A DNA stretch of 64,000 nucleotides from Psychrobacter glacincola. GTDB taxonomy: Bacteria; Pseudomonadota; Gammaproteobacteria; Pseudomonadales; Moraxellaceae. The stretch spans positions 806,001 to 870,000 of the forward strand of contig NZ_CAJGZH010000001.1 of assembly GCF_904846075.1 (NCBI RefSeq), given 5' to 3'. Position numbers and translations under genes: made by a program. The notes below the pieces were generated by a model, which ran no database searches, was not told where the DNA came from, and saw nothing but the letters and a program-made list of their open reading frames with translations. Shown in pieces: positions 9,577 through 17,941 of this stretch (position 1 is its first letter; every line of letters begins with the position of its first letter).

Positions 9577-10851
9577 ATGAGTCATGTCGCGAGCAAAGAT
9601 TTATCTACCACTGCTAAAGCTATCAATACCTTCACCAATCCAGAGAACGTGCAAGATTTCAATCAATATCCTGATGCCCGTGGACATTTCGGCGTGCATG
9701 GCGGTCGCTTTGTCTCTGAAACCTTGATGGCAGCACTAGAAGAGCTCGAAACGTTATATAACACAGTCAAGAAAGACCCTGCGTTTTGGGAAGAATATCA
9801 CAATGATTTGGTCAACTATGTCGGCCGCCCAACGCCTTTATATCATGCCAAACGTTTAAGTGATGAGATTGGCGGTGCGCAAATTTATTTTAAACGTGAA
9901 GACTTAAATCATACTGGCGCACATAAAGTTAATAACACCATTGGACAAGCGCTACTTGCCAAAATGTGTGGTAAAAAACGCATTATTGCTGAAACGGGTG
10001 CAGGTCAGCATGGCGTAGCGACGGCGACAATCGCTGCGCGCTTAGGGCTAGAATGTATCGTTTATATGGGTGCGGATGATGTCGAGCGCCAAAAGATGAA
10101 CGTTTATCGTATGCGCTTGCTCGGTGCGACAGTGGTACCAGTAACTTCAGGTTCACGGACACTGAAAGATGCAATGAATGAAGCGATGCGTGATTGGGTT
10201 ACTAATGTAGATAGCACCTATTACATTATCGGTACGGTCGCTGGCCCGCATCCTTATCCGTTATTGGTACGCGATTTTCAAGCAATTATCGGCAAAGAAG
10301 CACGTATTCAGCATCTGCAAATGACGGGTAAATTACCAGATGCATTAGTCGCTTGTGTGGGTGGTGGCTCAAACGCTATTGGCTTGTTCTTTGATTTCTT
10401 AAACGATACTGACGTTAAAATGTATGGCGTTGAAGCGACAGGTGATGGCATAGAAACCGGTCGCCATTCCGCGCCATTGGCTGCTGGCCGTATCGGCGTG
10501 CTACATGGCAATCGTACTTATCTGATGGCGGATGATGAAGGTCAAATTCAAGAAACGCATTCTATCTCGGCAGGTCTTGATTATCCTGGTGTAGGTCCTG
10601 AGCATAGCTTCTTAAAAGACATGAAGCGCGTTGAATATGTGGGCTGTACGGATAAAGAGTCGCTAGAAGGCTTTCATGAAGTCACGCGTAAAGAAGGTAT
10701 TATCCCTGCGCTCGAATCTGCGCATGCCGTCGCTTATGCATTGAAGCTAGCTAAAACGATGACGCCTGATCAAACGATTATTGTGAACATGTCGGGTCGT
10801 GGCGACAAAGATTTGCATTCAGTGATGAAGGCGGAAGGGATTGAGCTTTAA
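9577..10851 (+). CDS. trpB: Tryptophan synthase beta subunit
   Basis: The PLP-dependent beta subunit condenses serine with indole channelled from TrpA. In the 424 residues the PLP Schiff-base lysine is K117 in HTGAHKVNN. The phosphate loop is [10 protein letters not shown], the HGGRFV start block is at about residues 41-46, and the C-terminus carries SGRGDKDL. The protein is about 25 residues longer than the enteric one because of an N-terminal extension before the conserved core. The gap to trpF is 101 bp; the gap to the inserted unknown gene is 84 bp. Confidence 0.98.
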   Translation: MSHVASKDLSTTAKAINTFTNPENVQDFNQYPDARGHFGVHGGRFVSETLMAALEELETLYNTVKKDPAFWEEYHNDLVNYVGRPTPLYHAKRLSDEIGGAQIYFKREDLNHTGAHKVNNTIGQALLAKMCGKKRIIAETGAGQHGVATATIAARLGLECIVYMGADDVERQKMNVYRMRLLGATVVPVTSGSRTLKDAMNEAMRDWVTNVDSTYYIIGTVAGPHPYPLLVRDFQAIIGKEARIQHLQMTGKLPDALVACVGGGSNAIGLFFDFLNDTDVKMYGVEATGDGIETGRHSAPLAAGRIGVLHGNRTYLMADDEGQIQETHSISAGLDYPGVGPEHSFLKDMKRVEYVGCTDKESLEGFHEVTRKEGIIPALESAHAVAYALKLAKTMTPDQTIIVNMSGRGDKDLHSVMKAEGIEL

Positions 10852-10935
10852 ATTACTACAATTTTAGAGTTCCTATCATTCGAATCTACTTTAGATCTAT
10901 TATTAACTTGAGAGTTATCTAATATTGAGGGTACG

Positions 10936-11646
10936 GTGAGTCATAATTTATTTGAGCTAAATAGTTTTCCAGATAAGCTAACACTTAGCCTGCCCTTGAA
11001 CATTAATTCGCTACTGCCTAAAAAAGAACTAAAGTTTTTTCAAAGTGAAAAGTTTGTTGATAGTATGCAACTAGCTTTGCTCTCGGTAGTGATCGGCTTT
11101 CTTTTATATCTAGCAGAGAGGTTTTTAGGTAGTAATGATCTATTAAAGGTTAAATCCATTTTTGTTATATGTAGTATGTTCATGTTATGGCACATATTTT
11201 CTCATTACTTAGCATTTCGTAAAGAAAAAGGCCAAAACCTACCTAGTAAACATATGGCAAAAAATATTGATTGGCATTTAGAACCTATCCTGTCTATTAC
11301 TTCTGATGAACTAAGAATCCTCTCAAATAGTCGTTGTAAAGAGAGAGTGATATGTTTTGATAATATAGATGAAATTGTTTATAACATTGAAAAAGATGAT
11401 AGTGGTATTTCAATACTCTACAAGCCTAATGCCAGTGAAAGATTCGAGGAAAATATTATTCCTGACTCACTTGATGGAAATGGGTTATCAGAATTTGTAC
11501 TATTAAAGTCAACGCTTGACAGTTATGTTTTAAACGATAATTCAGACAATCATTATCAGATTCATAGAATGCAAGTAGCTTTATTATTAACTCATATACT
11601 CTATAACCGTACCGAACAGCTAGATATCGACTGGCAAGGTCATTAG
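10936..11646 (+). CDS. Membrane protein of unknown function inserted between trpB and trpA
   Basis: I do not recognise this 236-residue protein. It starts at GTG with GAGGGTAC just upstream. Two hydrophobic helices are visible (about residues 43-63 and 73-92), followed by a soluble domain of about 140 residues containing LEPILSITSDELRILS and VICFDNIDEIVYNI, which looks like a small beta-rich cytoplasmic domain. The gene is visibly more A+T-rich than trpB and trpA and uses more A/T-ending codons. With 84 and 67 bp on either side it must be transcribed with the trp genes unless it has its own promoter. No link to tryptophan metabolism is evident; recent insertion is a reasonable inference. Confidence 0.7.
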   Translation: MSHNLFELNSFPDKLTLSLPLNINSLLPKKELKFFQSEKFVDSMQLALLSVVIGFLLYLAERFLGSNDLLKVKSIFVICSMFMLWHIFSHYLAFRKEKGQNLPSKHMAKNIDWHLEPILSITSDELRILSNSRCKERVICFDNIDEIVYNIEKDDSGISILYKPNASERFEENIIPDSLDGNGLSEFVLLKSTLDSYVLNDNSDNHYQIHRMQVALLLTHILYNRTEQLDIDWQGH

Positions 11647-11713
11647 TAGAGGGAATATGTGCCTTATACGATTCAATGACAATAAATTAATTTTAAAATT
11701 ATAAGAGACCACT

Positions 11714-12538
11714 ATGACCAGAATTGAAAGCACTTTTGAAACCTTAAAAGCACAAAATAAAAAAGCCCTGATTCCTTACGTGATGGCAGGCGATCCAAAC
11801 CCAGAGACTACCGTCGGTTTATTGCACGACTTGGTCAAGCATGGCGCAGATATGATCGAAGTCGGCTTGCCGTTCTCTGATCCAATGGCAGATGGTCCTG
11901 TGGTTGCATTGGCTGGAGAACGTGCATTAGCCGCAGGTACTAGTACGCGTGATGCGTTAAAAATGGTTGCTGAGTTTCGTCAGCAAGACACGCAAACGCC
12001 AATTATCCTGATGGGATACCTCAATCCTGTTGAAATCATCGGTTATGATAACTTTGTGGCGCTATGTGAGCAGTCTGGCGTCGATGGCATATTGATGGTT
12101 GATTTGCCGCCAGCAGAGGCGGGCAGCTTTACCCAGCATTTGACTGACAACTCGATGAATGAGATTTTCTTATTGTCACCAACCACTTTACCTGAGCGCC
12201 GTGAGCAAGTATTGACCCATTGCGGTGGTTATATTTATTATGTGTCATTAAAAGGCGTGACGGGTTCGGCAACGCTCGATACCGATGATGTGGCAACGCA
12301 AGTACAAGCGATTAAAGCCGAGACCGATTTACCAGTATGCGTGGGTTTTGGTATTCGTGATGCCGTATCAGCCAAAGCAATCGGTGAGCATGCCGATGGT
12401 ATTATTGTCGGTAGTGCGTTGGTGCAAAACTTTGCCGATATAAATGCAAGTGATGCGACTGCTGTTGCCGCCGCTCAGCAAAAAATCATGGCAAAAATGG
12501 ATGAGCTACGCGGTGCACTTGATAGTTTGAGTGCCTGA
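11714..12538 (+). CDS. trpA: Tryptophan synthase alpha subunit
   Basis: TrpA cleaves indole-3-glycerol phosphate to indole and glyceraldehyde 3-phosphate and passes indole to TrpB. The 274 residues form a TIM barrel. The catalytic acids fall exactly at E49 (MIEVGLPFSDP) and D60 (ADGP), and the phosphate-binding GFGIRD and GIIVGSALV turns are present. Length and numbering match the enteric enzyme. It is separated from trpB by a 236-residue unknown gene. Downstream is accD, 239 bp away, with a palindrome-bearing promoter region between. Confidence 0.98.
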   Translation: MTRIESTFETLKAQNKKALIPYVMAGDPNPETTVGLLHDLVKHGADMIEVGLPFSDPMADGPVVALAGERALAAGTSTRDALKMVAEFRQQDTQTPIILMGYLNPVEIIGYDNFVALCEQSGVDGILMVDLPPAEAGSFTQHLTDNSMNEIFLLSPTTLPERREQVLTHCGGYIYYVSLKGVTGSATLDTDDVATQVQAIKAETDLPVCVGFGIRDAVSAKAIGEHADGIIVGSALVQNFADINASDATAVAAAQQKIMAKMDELRGALDSLSA

Positions 12539-12620
12539 GTGAAATAAAGTTAAATTATCGTCACTTAAATCGTCATGGCAATATGAATAACAATGTTTAT
12601 AAAGACAGGGTTAAATGACT

Positions 12621-12652
12621 TTGCTAAAGTTAGTTTACGTGTGTAAACTAAC
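12621..12652 (+). promoter_or_regulatory. Candidate accD promoter overlapped by a 24-bp perfect palindrome
   Basis: A possible -35 (TTGCTA, 12621-12626) and -10 (TAAACT, 12644-12649) are separated by 17 bp. Over them lies a palindrome with 10-bp arms, GTTAGTTTAC-GTGT-GTAAACTAAC (12629-12652). No T-run follows, so it does not look like a trpA terminator. The AGTTTAC..GTAAACT shape with an ACGTGT core resembles operators of TetR-type lipid regulators such as FabR or DesT. That assignment is inference, supported only by the position upstream of accD. Confidence 0.45.
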
Positions 12653-12777
12653 ATCATATATAAATTGTTACAGTTTCACGTAAGCGTGCCTTATAACTGC
12701 GCTTTATAACTGCGAAAGTTATGAGAATATGTGACGATTAAACTGATCCTTATAAATCGATTCTTAGGGACAAGCGC

Positions 12778-13770
12778 ATGAGCCAGCTTGTCGATAAGCC
12801 TTTGATAATGGCGAATAATATGACTGATACGATAATAAAACCTGATATGACGACTCCGAACCATACTGAAAAAAGCAACGCTGAGCCAAACGGTAATACT
12901 GCTGGGCAATCGTGGTTTAATCGCCCGATACCGGGTATTAAACAGCAATTGACAGCGCCTTTGACAGCAGTAGAGACTGAACCGTCAACCAAGTGCAGTA
13001 ATTGTCATTCGATGATTACCAATACGGCACTGATTTTTAACTGCTATGTTTGTCCGCATTGTGATCATCATTTACCGATGAGTGCTCGTGAGCGTTTAAA
13101 CTGGCTACTCGATCAAGTAGAAGGTGAGCTTGGACAACAATTTACTGCCAAAGATCCATTGAGCTTTGTGGATAGTAAGCCGTATCCGCAGCGCATGACT
13201 GAAGCACAAGATAAGACAGGCGAGTCTGAGGCGCTGATTGTGCTGTATGGTAAGCTGCGCAATCTTGATATCGTTACTTGTGCCTTTGATTTCCGCTTTA
13301 TGGGCGGTTCTATGGGGTCAGTGGTTGGCGATCGTTTTGTCCAAGCAGCTGAGAAAGCGCTGGCAGACAAAGTGCCCTTAGTCTGCTTTGCTGCCTCTGG
13401 CGGCGCACGTATGCAAGAAGGCTTACTGTCTTTGATGCAGATGGCACGAACGGCTGCTGCAATTGAGCGTTTGAGAATTGCTGGCGTGCCGTATATCGTG
13501 ATATTGACCAATCCTGTTTATGGCGGTGTGACTGCGTCGCTCGCTATGTTAGGTGATATTCATTTGGCAGAACCAAAAGCCATGATCGGCTTTGCTGGTA
13601 AGCGCGTGATTGAGCAAACGGTTCGGGAGACGCTAGAAGAGCCGTTCCAGCGTGCCGAGTTCTTGTTAGAGCACGGTGTGGTCGATGAAGTGGTGCATCG
13701 TCATCAAATGATTGATACTATTTATCGTTTGCTGGCAAAGTTAAGCCGCATGCCTAATGTTGATGCTTAA
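12778..13770 (+). CDS. accD: Acetyl-CoA carboxylase carboxyltransferase beta subunit
   Basis: With AccA, AccD transfers carboxyl from carboxybiotin to acetyl-CoA, giving malonyl-CoA for fatty-acid synthesis. The 330 residues include the N-terminal zinc ribbon (C73, C76, C92, C95 in CSNC and CPHC) and a crotonase-fold core (FMGGSMGSVVGDRF, ASGGARMQEG, NPVYGGVTAS, MIGFAGKRVIEQT). The first 45 residues are a variable, polar tail unlike the enteric N-terminus. The ATG is supported by AGGGA 7 nt upstream. It is followed by folC, as in Pseudomonas and the enterics (accD-folC-dedD). Confidence 0.97.
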   Translation: MSQLVDKPLIMANNMTDTIIKPDMTTPNHTEKSNAEPNGNTAGQSWFNRPIPGIKQQLTAPLTAVETEPSTKCSNCHSMITNTALIFNCYVCPHCDHHLPMSARERLNWLLDQVEGELGQQFTAKDPLSFVDSKPYPQRMTEAQDKTGESEALIVLYGKLRNLDIVTCAFDFRFMGGSMGSVVGDRFVQAAEKALADKVPLVCFAASGGARMQEGLLSLMQMARTAAAIERLRIAGVPYIVILTNPVYGGVTASLAMLGDIHLAEPKAMIGFAGKRVIEQTVRETLEEPFQRAEFLLEHGVVDEVVHRHQMIDTIYRLLAKLSRMPNVDA

Positions 13771-13868
13771 CTTGCTCATCAGCTTGACTAATGGATAACT
13801 GAGTTTAATATTCCGCATGACTTATGCTTAGTAGCATGATCAATTTTGCTGACTAAGTAAGATCAATC

Positions 13869-13908
13869 AATAGCATTTATCGTCAACAGCGGTAAATGCT
13901 ATTTTTGC
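13869..13908 (+). terminator. Intrinsic terminator after accD
   Basis: An 11-bp stem (AATAGCATTTA / TAAATGCTATT) with a 13-nt loop is followed by a T-rich stretch (ATTTTTGCTTTTT). It separates accD from folC transcriptionally, at least in part. Confidence 0.72.
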
Positions 13909-14005
13909 TTTTTGGGCAGGTAGTTATATACTGTCTCTACTTTCTTAATGAATGCTTTCTCATTGACCATTTTTTTATTCAAAAAATTATATATAGGCTG
14001 TGTCC

Positions 14006-15409
14006 ATGTCCGACTCTCTACTTTTTAACCCTAACACTCCTAACAAGCATTCTAGCTTGACCGAATGGCTCGATTATATGCAGCAGATTCATGTATCGGC
14101 AATAGACATGGGGTTGTCGCGAGTTTTGCCAGTTGCCGAGGCGTTAGGCGTGGTACAGTCAGCCAAAGACGATGCTTATGTATTTACAGTGGCGGGCACC
14201 AATGGTAAAGGCTCAACGACGGCTGTCATCGCGCAGATGTGCCAAGCAGCAGGTTATAAAACGGCTCTGTATCAATCACCGCATCTAAGTGTATTCAATG
14301 AGCGCGTGCGTATCAATGGCGAGATGGTGAGTGACGAGACGTTAATTGAAGCCTTTAGCAAGGTAGAAGCAGCGCGATTAGCGTGTGAGCTGACCTTGTC
14401 ATTTTTTGAGATGACCACACTTGCCGCATTATTAATATTTGCCGAAGCGGACTGCGATGTTTGGGTGTTAGAAGTAGGGCTGGGTGGGCGCTTAGATGTG
14501 GTCAATATCATTGATCCTGATATGGCAGTGATTACCAATATCGCCATCGATCATGTCGATTGGCTGGGTGACAATGTTGAAGATATTGGCCGTGAGAAAG
14601 CAGGTATCTTACGTGATGGTATCAGCGTAGTTTATGGTGCTACAGCAATGCCAGTCAGTGTGCAGCAAGCGATTGATAAGCATCAAGCAACTTGTTATCA
14701 AGTTGGGCAAGATTTTGATTATCGTGAAGTGGATGCAAGCGCTTGGCAATATAGCAATGCTGCGGTCACCATGCAATTACCGCGCCCATCACTATCATTG
14801 ACCAATACTGCCACTGCGTTATCAGCAGTGCTCGCAAGTTCGTTAAATGTCGATAGCACTGCTATCGAGCAAGCATTACAAACGGTCAGGCTCGCTGGTC
14901 GCTTTGATTATCGTGAGACCCACAATCGCCATTGGCTGTTTGATGTCGCGCATAACGAGCAAGGCGTCGAGTTTTTATTGGCGCAACTATTACCGCTTTG
15001 GCAACAGCATTTAGCCAATCAAAATAGTTCTGATGCTCTCAATCAAAGCAGTAATCCAAATAGTAATCATATCAGTCAAGCTATAGGAAAACCTGCCAGC
15101 ATTAAAATGCTGTTTTCTATGTTGGGTGATAAAGATATCAATAAAGTCGTGCAGCATTTGACGATAGCGGGCTTACCGATTAGCGATTGGTATATCGCTG
15201 AGATTGATTATCCACGCGCCGCGAGCACTGAGCACTTGCAAGGTATCCTATCGAGCTATGTCGACAATGCTCAAATACACGAATTTAAACGTTTAGCAGA
15301 AGCGACCGATGCGGTTATCAATGGCAGTCAGCCGCAAGACCTTATCGTGGTATGTGGCTCCTTTCATACGATCGGCGAGGCACTGGCAGCACTGGCGGTT
15401 GATAATTAA
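14006..15409 (+). CDS. folC: Bifunctional folylpolyglutamate / dihydrofolate synthase
   Basis: FolC joins glutamate to dihydropteroate and adds further glutamates to tetrahydrofolates, using ATP. The N-terminal Mur-ligase-like domain carries the P-loop VAGTNGKGSTT (about residues 62-72), and the following blocks SPHLSVFNERVRING, LEVGLGGRLDVVN and ITNIAIDHVDWLG are typical. The C-terminal domain has GRFDYRE, LFDVAHNEQG and a final VVCGSFHTIGEAL. I chose the ATG at 14006 (467 residues) because AGG lies 9 nt before it; a GTG two codons upstream is also in frame. An Asn/Ser-rich stretch of about 20 residues in the C-domain looks like a species-specific loop. Confidence 0.95.
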   Translation: MSDSLLFNPNTPNKHSSLTEWLDYMQQIHVSAIDMGLSRVLPVAEALGVVQSAKDDAYVFTVAGTNGKGSTTAVIAQMCQAAGYKTALYQSPHLSVFNERVRINGEMVSDETLIEAFSKVEAARLACELTLSFFEMTTLAALLIFAEADCDVWVLEVGLGGRLDVVNIIDPDMAVITNIAIDHVDWLGDNVEDIGREKAGILRDGISVVYGATAMPVSVQQAIDKHQATCYQVGQDFDYREVDASAWQYSNAAVTMQLPRPSLSLTNTATALSAVLASSLNVDSTAIEQALQTVRLAGRFDYRETHNRHWLFDVAHNEQGVEFLLAQLLPLWQQHLANQNSSDALNQSSNPNSNHISQAIGKPASIKMLFSMLGDKDINKVVQHLTIAGLPISDWYIAEIDYPRAASTEHLQGILSSYVDNAQIHEFKRLAEATDAVINGSQPQDLIVVCGSFHTIGEALAALAVDN

Positions 15410-15438
15410 CATTAAAATAGTGCTTATTTAATGTTAAT
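15405..15438 (+). terminator. A+T-rich hairpin spanning the folC stop codon
   Basis: A perfect 12-bp stem, ATTAACATTAAA / TTTAATGTTAAT, with a 10-nt loop. The folC TAA is inside the left arm. Only a short T-containing stretch follows (CTTAGC), so it could terminate weakly or protect the 3' end. Confidence 0.4.
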
Positions 15439-15667
15439 CTTAGCAGTAGCATGATGGCAGACAGTATGAAAAATATGCTTTATAATCAAAGTGATTTGGC
15501 AAGCTGCTCTATAATGGCATTAAACGCTTGGCATAACATTTAAAAACGGATGGACGCAACTGGTGGCAATGACACCTATCAAGGCTATTAAAACTATCTA
15601 AACACAGTTTTGAGACGACAGTTGCGCCGCTCAATCAACCTTATTACCAACTAAGAGACGTAAACGG

Positions 15668-16864
15668 ATGAACTTTTCGAGACAAGCCTTATTGGGCATT
15701 GGGATGATTATCGGCGGTAGCGTGATGCTATACGCCATGGTGCAACAGATTGATGATAGTAATGAACCACAACCAGCGTCAGCAATGGTAGATAAGCCAA
15801 GCCCTGAGCAAGAGTCTCCTCAACCGCTGACGACGGATATCGAGACTGAAAAACGTATTCTGGCAGAAAAACAAAAAGAGCGCGCTGCTCGTGTGGCTGA
15901 ACAAGAAAAACGTGCCCAGCAGTTCTTAACTGAACAGGAAGCCGCTGAGGCGGAAGCATTGGCAAAAGCCCGTGCAGAAAGTCAGCAGTACATGGCCAGT
16001 AGTGCGGCAGCTGCTGAAGAGAGTGATAAATCCAAATCCGATGCGGAAAAAAATGACGCTACAACGCCAATAAAAAAGACTAGCGCTGCTGCGTCAGCTG
16101 AAAGTGAGACAAACACTGGCGACCAGCAAAAAGCTGCCCAAGCGCAACAAGAAGCTCAAAGACAAGCGGCGATTAAAGAGCAGGCTGCCGCAAAGAAACT
16201 AGCAGACAGTAAAAAAGAAGCGGAAGCAAAAAGACAAGCGGAAGTTAAGAAACAAGCGGATGCTGCGGCTGAGAAAAAACAAGCGGCAGCAGAAGAGGCT
16301 AAGAATGAGCCACCAAAATCGCCTTCTGATTATCAAGTTAAAAGAGGAGATGGGCTGATTAAACTGGCACGGCAATACAATATGCCAGTAGAAGTATTGG
16401 CACAAGCGAATAATCTGTCACCATCGACATCGCTACAACTGGGTCAAAACATCACCATTCCATCACGTAAGCAGGTCGAGCGATTAGCACGTGAAGCGGC
16501 AGCGGCTGAGCAGGCACGTGAAGACAAGCGTCAGAAAGAAGAGGCTTTAGCCAAAAAATCGGCGGATGCTAAACGTGAAGCACAGCAGAAGCTCAGCGAA
16601 GCCCGTAAAGAAGTCAAAGAAACCGACGCCAAAGGCAGCTTTGGGGTGCAAGTAGCATTGGCAAACGATCAAGCCAAAGCTGACGAACTAGCAAAGAAAT
16701 TTAAATCCGCAGGCTACCAAGTTAAGACCAGTCCTACCAGCCGCGGGGTTCGCGTCATCGTCGGTCCTGAGCGAGGTAAAGTGGCGGCGTTAGCGTTAAA
16801 AGATAAAATTAATAGCGATCCCAAGGTCAATACGACCAGTGCTTGGGTTTTATACTGGCGCTAA
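15668..16864 (+). CDS. Membrane-anchored LysM and SPOR domain protein
   Basis: This 398-residue protein occupies the dedD position after folC. It has one N-terminal membrane helix (about residues 8-25). A long Ala/Glu/Lys/Gln-rich coiled-coil linker runs to about residue 215, then a LysM domain (YQVKRGDGLIKLARQYNMP to LGQNITIPS, about 221-264). A second charged helix follows to about 320, and a C-terminal SPOR domain (SFGVQVALAND.. to WVLYW, about 322-398). LysM binds peptidoglycan N-acetyl sugars and SPOR binds denuded septal glycan, so a periplasmic cell-division or wall role is likely. DedD normally lacks LysM, so the architecture is distinctive. cvpA and purF, common next neighbours elsewhere, do not follow. 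Confidence 0.9.
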   Translation: MNFSRQALLGIGMIIGGSVMLYAMVQQIDDSNEPQPASAMVDKPSPEQESPQPLTTDIETEKRILAEKQKERAARVAEQEKRAQQFLTEQEAAEAEALAKARAESQQYMASSAAAAEESDKSKSDAEKNDATTPIKKTSAAASAESETNTGDQQKAAQAQQEAQRQAAIKEQAAAKKLADSKKEAEAKRQAEVKKQADAAAEKKQAAAEEAKNEPPKSPSDYQVKRGDGLIKLARQYNMPVEVLAQANNLSPSTSLQLGQNITIPSRKQVERLAREAAAAEQAREDKRQKEEALAKKSADAKREAQQKLSEARKEVKETDAKGSFGVQVALANDQAKADELAKKFKSAGYQVKTSPTSRGVRVIVGPERGKVAALALKDKINSDPKVNTTSAWVLYWR

Positions 16865-16960
16865 AATAGCATTAAAATCACTATAATCGGATGACTGTTA
16901 TTGCTAAATAAACAGCAGAGTCTTGGTTAGATTTTATTGTTTTATCTGAGTTTTATTCAA

Positions 16961-16986
16961 ACACGACATTTATTGTCGTGTTTTTT
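16961..16986 (+). terminator. Intrinsic terminator after the LysM-SPOR gene
   Basis: An 8-bp perfect stem ACACGACA / TGTCGTGT with a 5-nt loop, followed by T6-G-TTTT. Confidence 0.88.
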
Positions 16987-17162
16987 GTTTTAGTGTTTGC
17001 TGATTGGCGCAAGCTTAGCTACGATGTGCGCCGATTGCCCCTGATTTTTTCTGTATAACGGGTCAGCCTATAAGGGCTGCCCTGTCGCAGTTGAGTATAT
17101 ATGTCACTTTATGGAAGTCGTCATACATATTTGGCTGCCTTAATCATGTATAAGGTAAAACC

Positions 17163-17693
17163 ATGTCATTTGGTGTTATATTTTTAATATTGGCCGTTGG
17201 GTTTTTAGGGCTGATTACCGTACCAAAGCTGTTGAAAAAACCCTCAGTTGTTGAGCCTGATCCAAAGCCAGTACGCGGTGATGAGTTGGCTATTTGGCCG
17301 TTTGCGCCGATGCCGATTATGACGGATACGGAAGTCATTTTCTTTAATAAGCTAAAAAGTGCGTTGCCGGAATATCATATTTTCGTTCAAGTTCAACTGT
17401 CACGTATTATCGAAGGCAATAGCAGTGAGGCGTCCGAGCGTAGCTTTTGGTTCAATCGTATCTGTCGTCAAAGCGTCGATTATGTGATTGTGGATATTGA
17501 TGCGCAGACCACGCTGGTTGCTATCGAGCTTGATGATTGGACACATACGAGTAAAGCGCGTCAAAAGGCGGATGACAAAAAAGACAAAGCCCTTGCTAGT
17601 GCCGGTATTGCTATTGTGCGCTTTCACGCTGAGCGCATGCCAAGCGCAGATATGCTCAGGTACGAGCTGATGCAAGTGATTGAAAATTATTGA
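17163..17693 (+). CDS. DUF2726 protein with N-terminal membrane helix
   Basis: This 176-residue protein has an N-terminal hydrophobic helix (about residues 3-19) followed by a DUF2726 domain. The family pattern is clear: an F..L..ALPEYHIFVQVQLSRII start, CRQSVDYVIVD (Asp), VAIELDDWTH (Glu-x-Asp), then a Lys/Asp-rich helix KADDKKDKALASAGIAIVRF. The D..E-x-D arrangement and fold prediction for the family recall PD-(D/E)XK nucleases, but no activity can be claimed. It is flanked by terminators and long gaps, so it is probably monocistronic. AGGTAAAACC precedes the ATG. Confidence 0.85.
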   Translation: MSFGVIFLILAVGFLGLITVPKLLKKPSVVEPDPKPVRGDELAIWPFAPMPIMTDTEVIFFNKLKSALPEYHIFVQVQLSRIIEGNSSEASERSFWFNRICRQSVDYVIVDIDAQTTLVAIELDDWTHTSKARQKADDKKDKALASAGIAIVRFHAERMPSADMLRYELMQVIENY

Positions 17694-17941
17694 TAAAGTA
17701 TCTTTGGCAGGCAGTCAAGATTAGTCGCAACAACGGCATTTATTTTTTTGTGTAACATTGCTGTTATATCCGTTTACTTTATAGATAAGTTGTTTAAATA
17801 AGAGTATTATTATTTTATTTTAAAGCAAACTTAAGTTTTCTAAATTAAGCGGCGCTTTTGTGAATTAAGGCATTATTTGCTTAATTAGATAAAAATTTTG
17901 ATGCTTCTAGTTTTTGAAATTACTCTATAAAGGACTGTGTT

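Noticed and set aside
12691..12992. Minus-strand frames of 80-85 residues upstream of and within accD
   Set aside because: They overlap the accD start region and have no ribosome-binding site or recognisable character.
13113..13511. 132-residue reading frame opposite accD
   Set aside because: Antisense shadow of a conserved coding region, with no ribosome-binding site.
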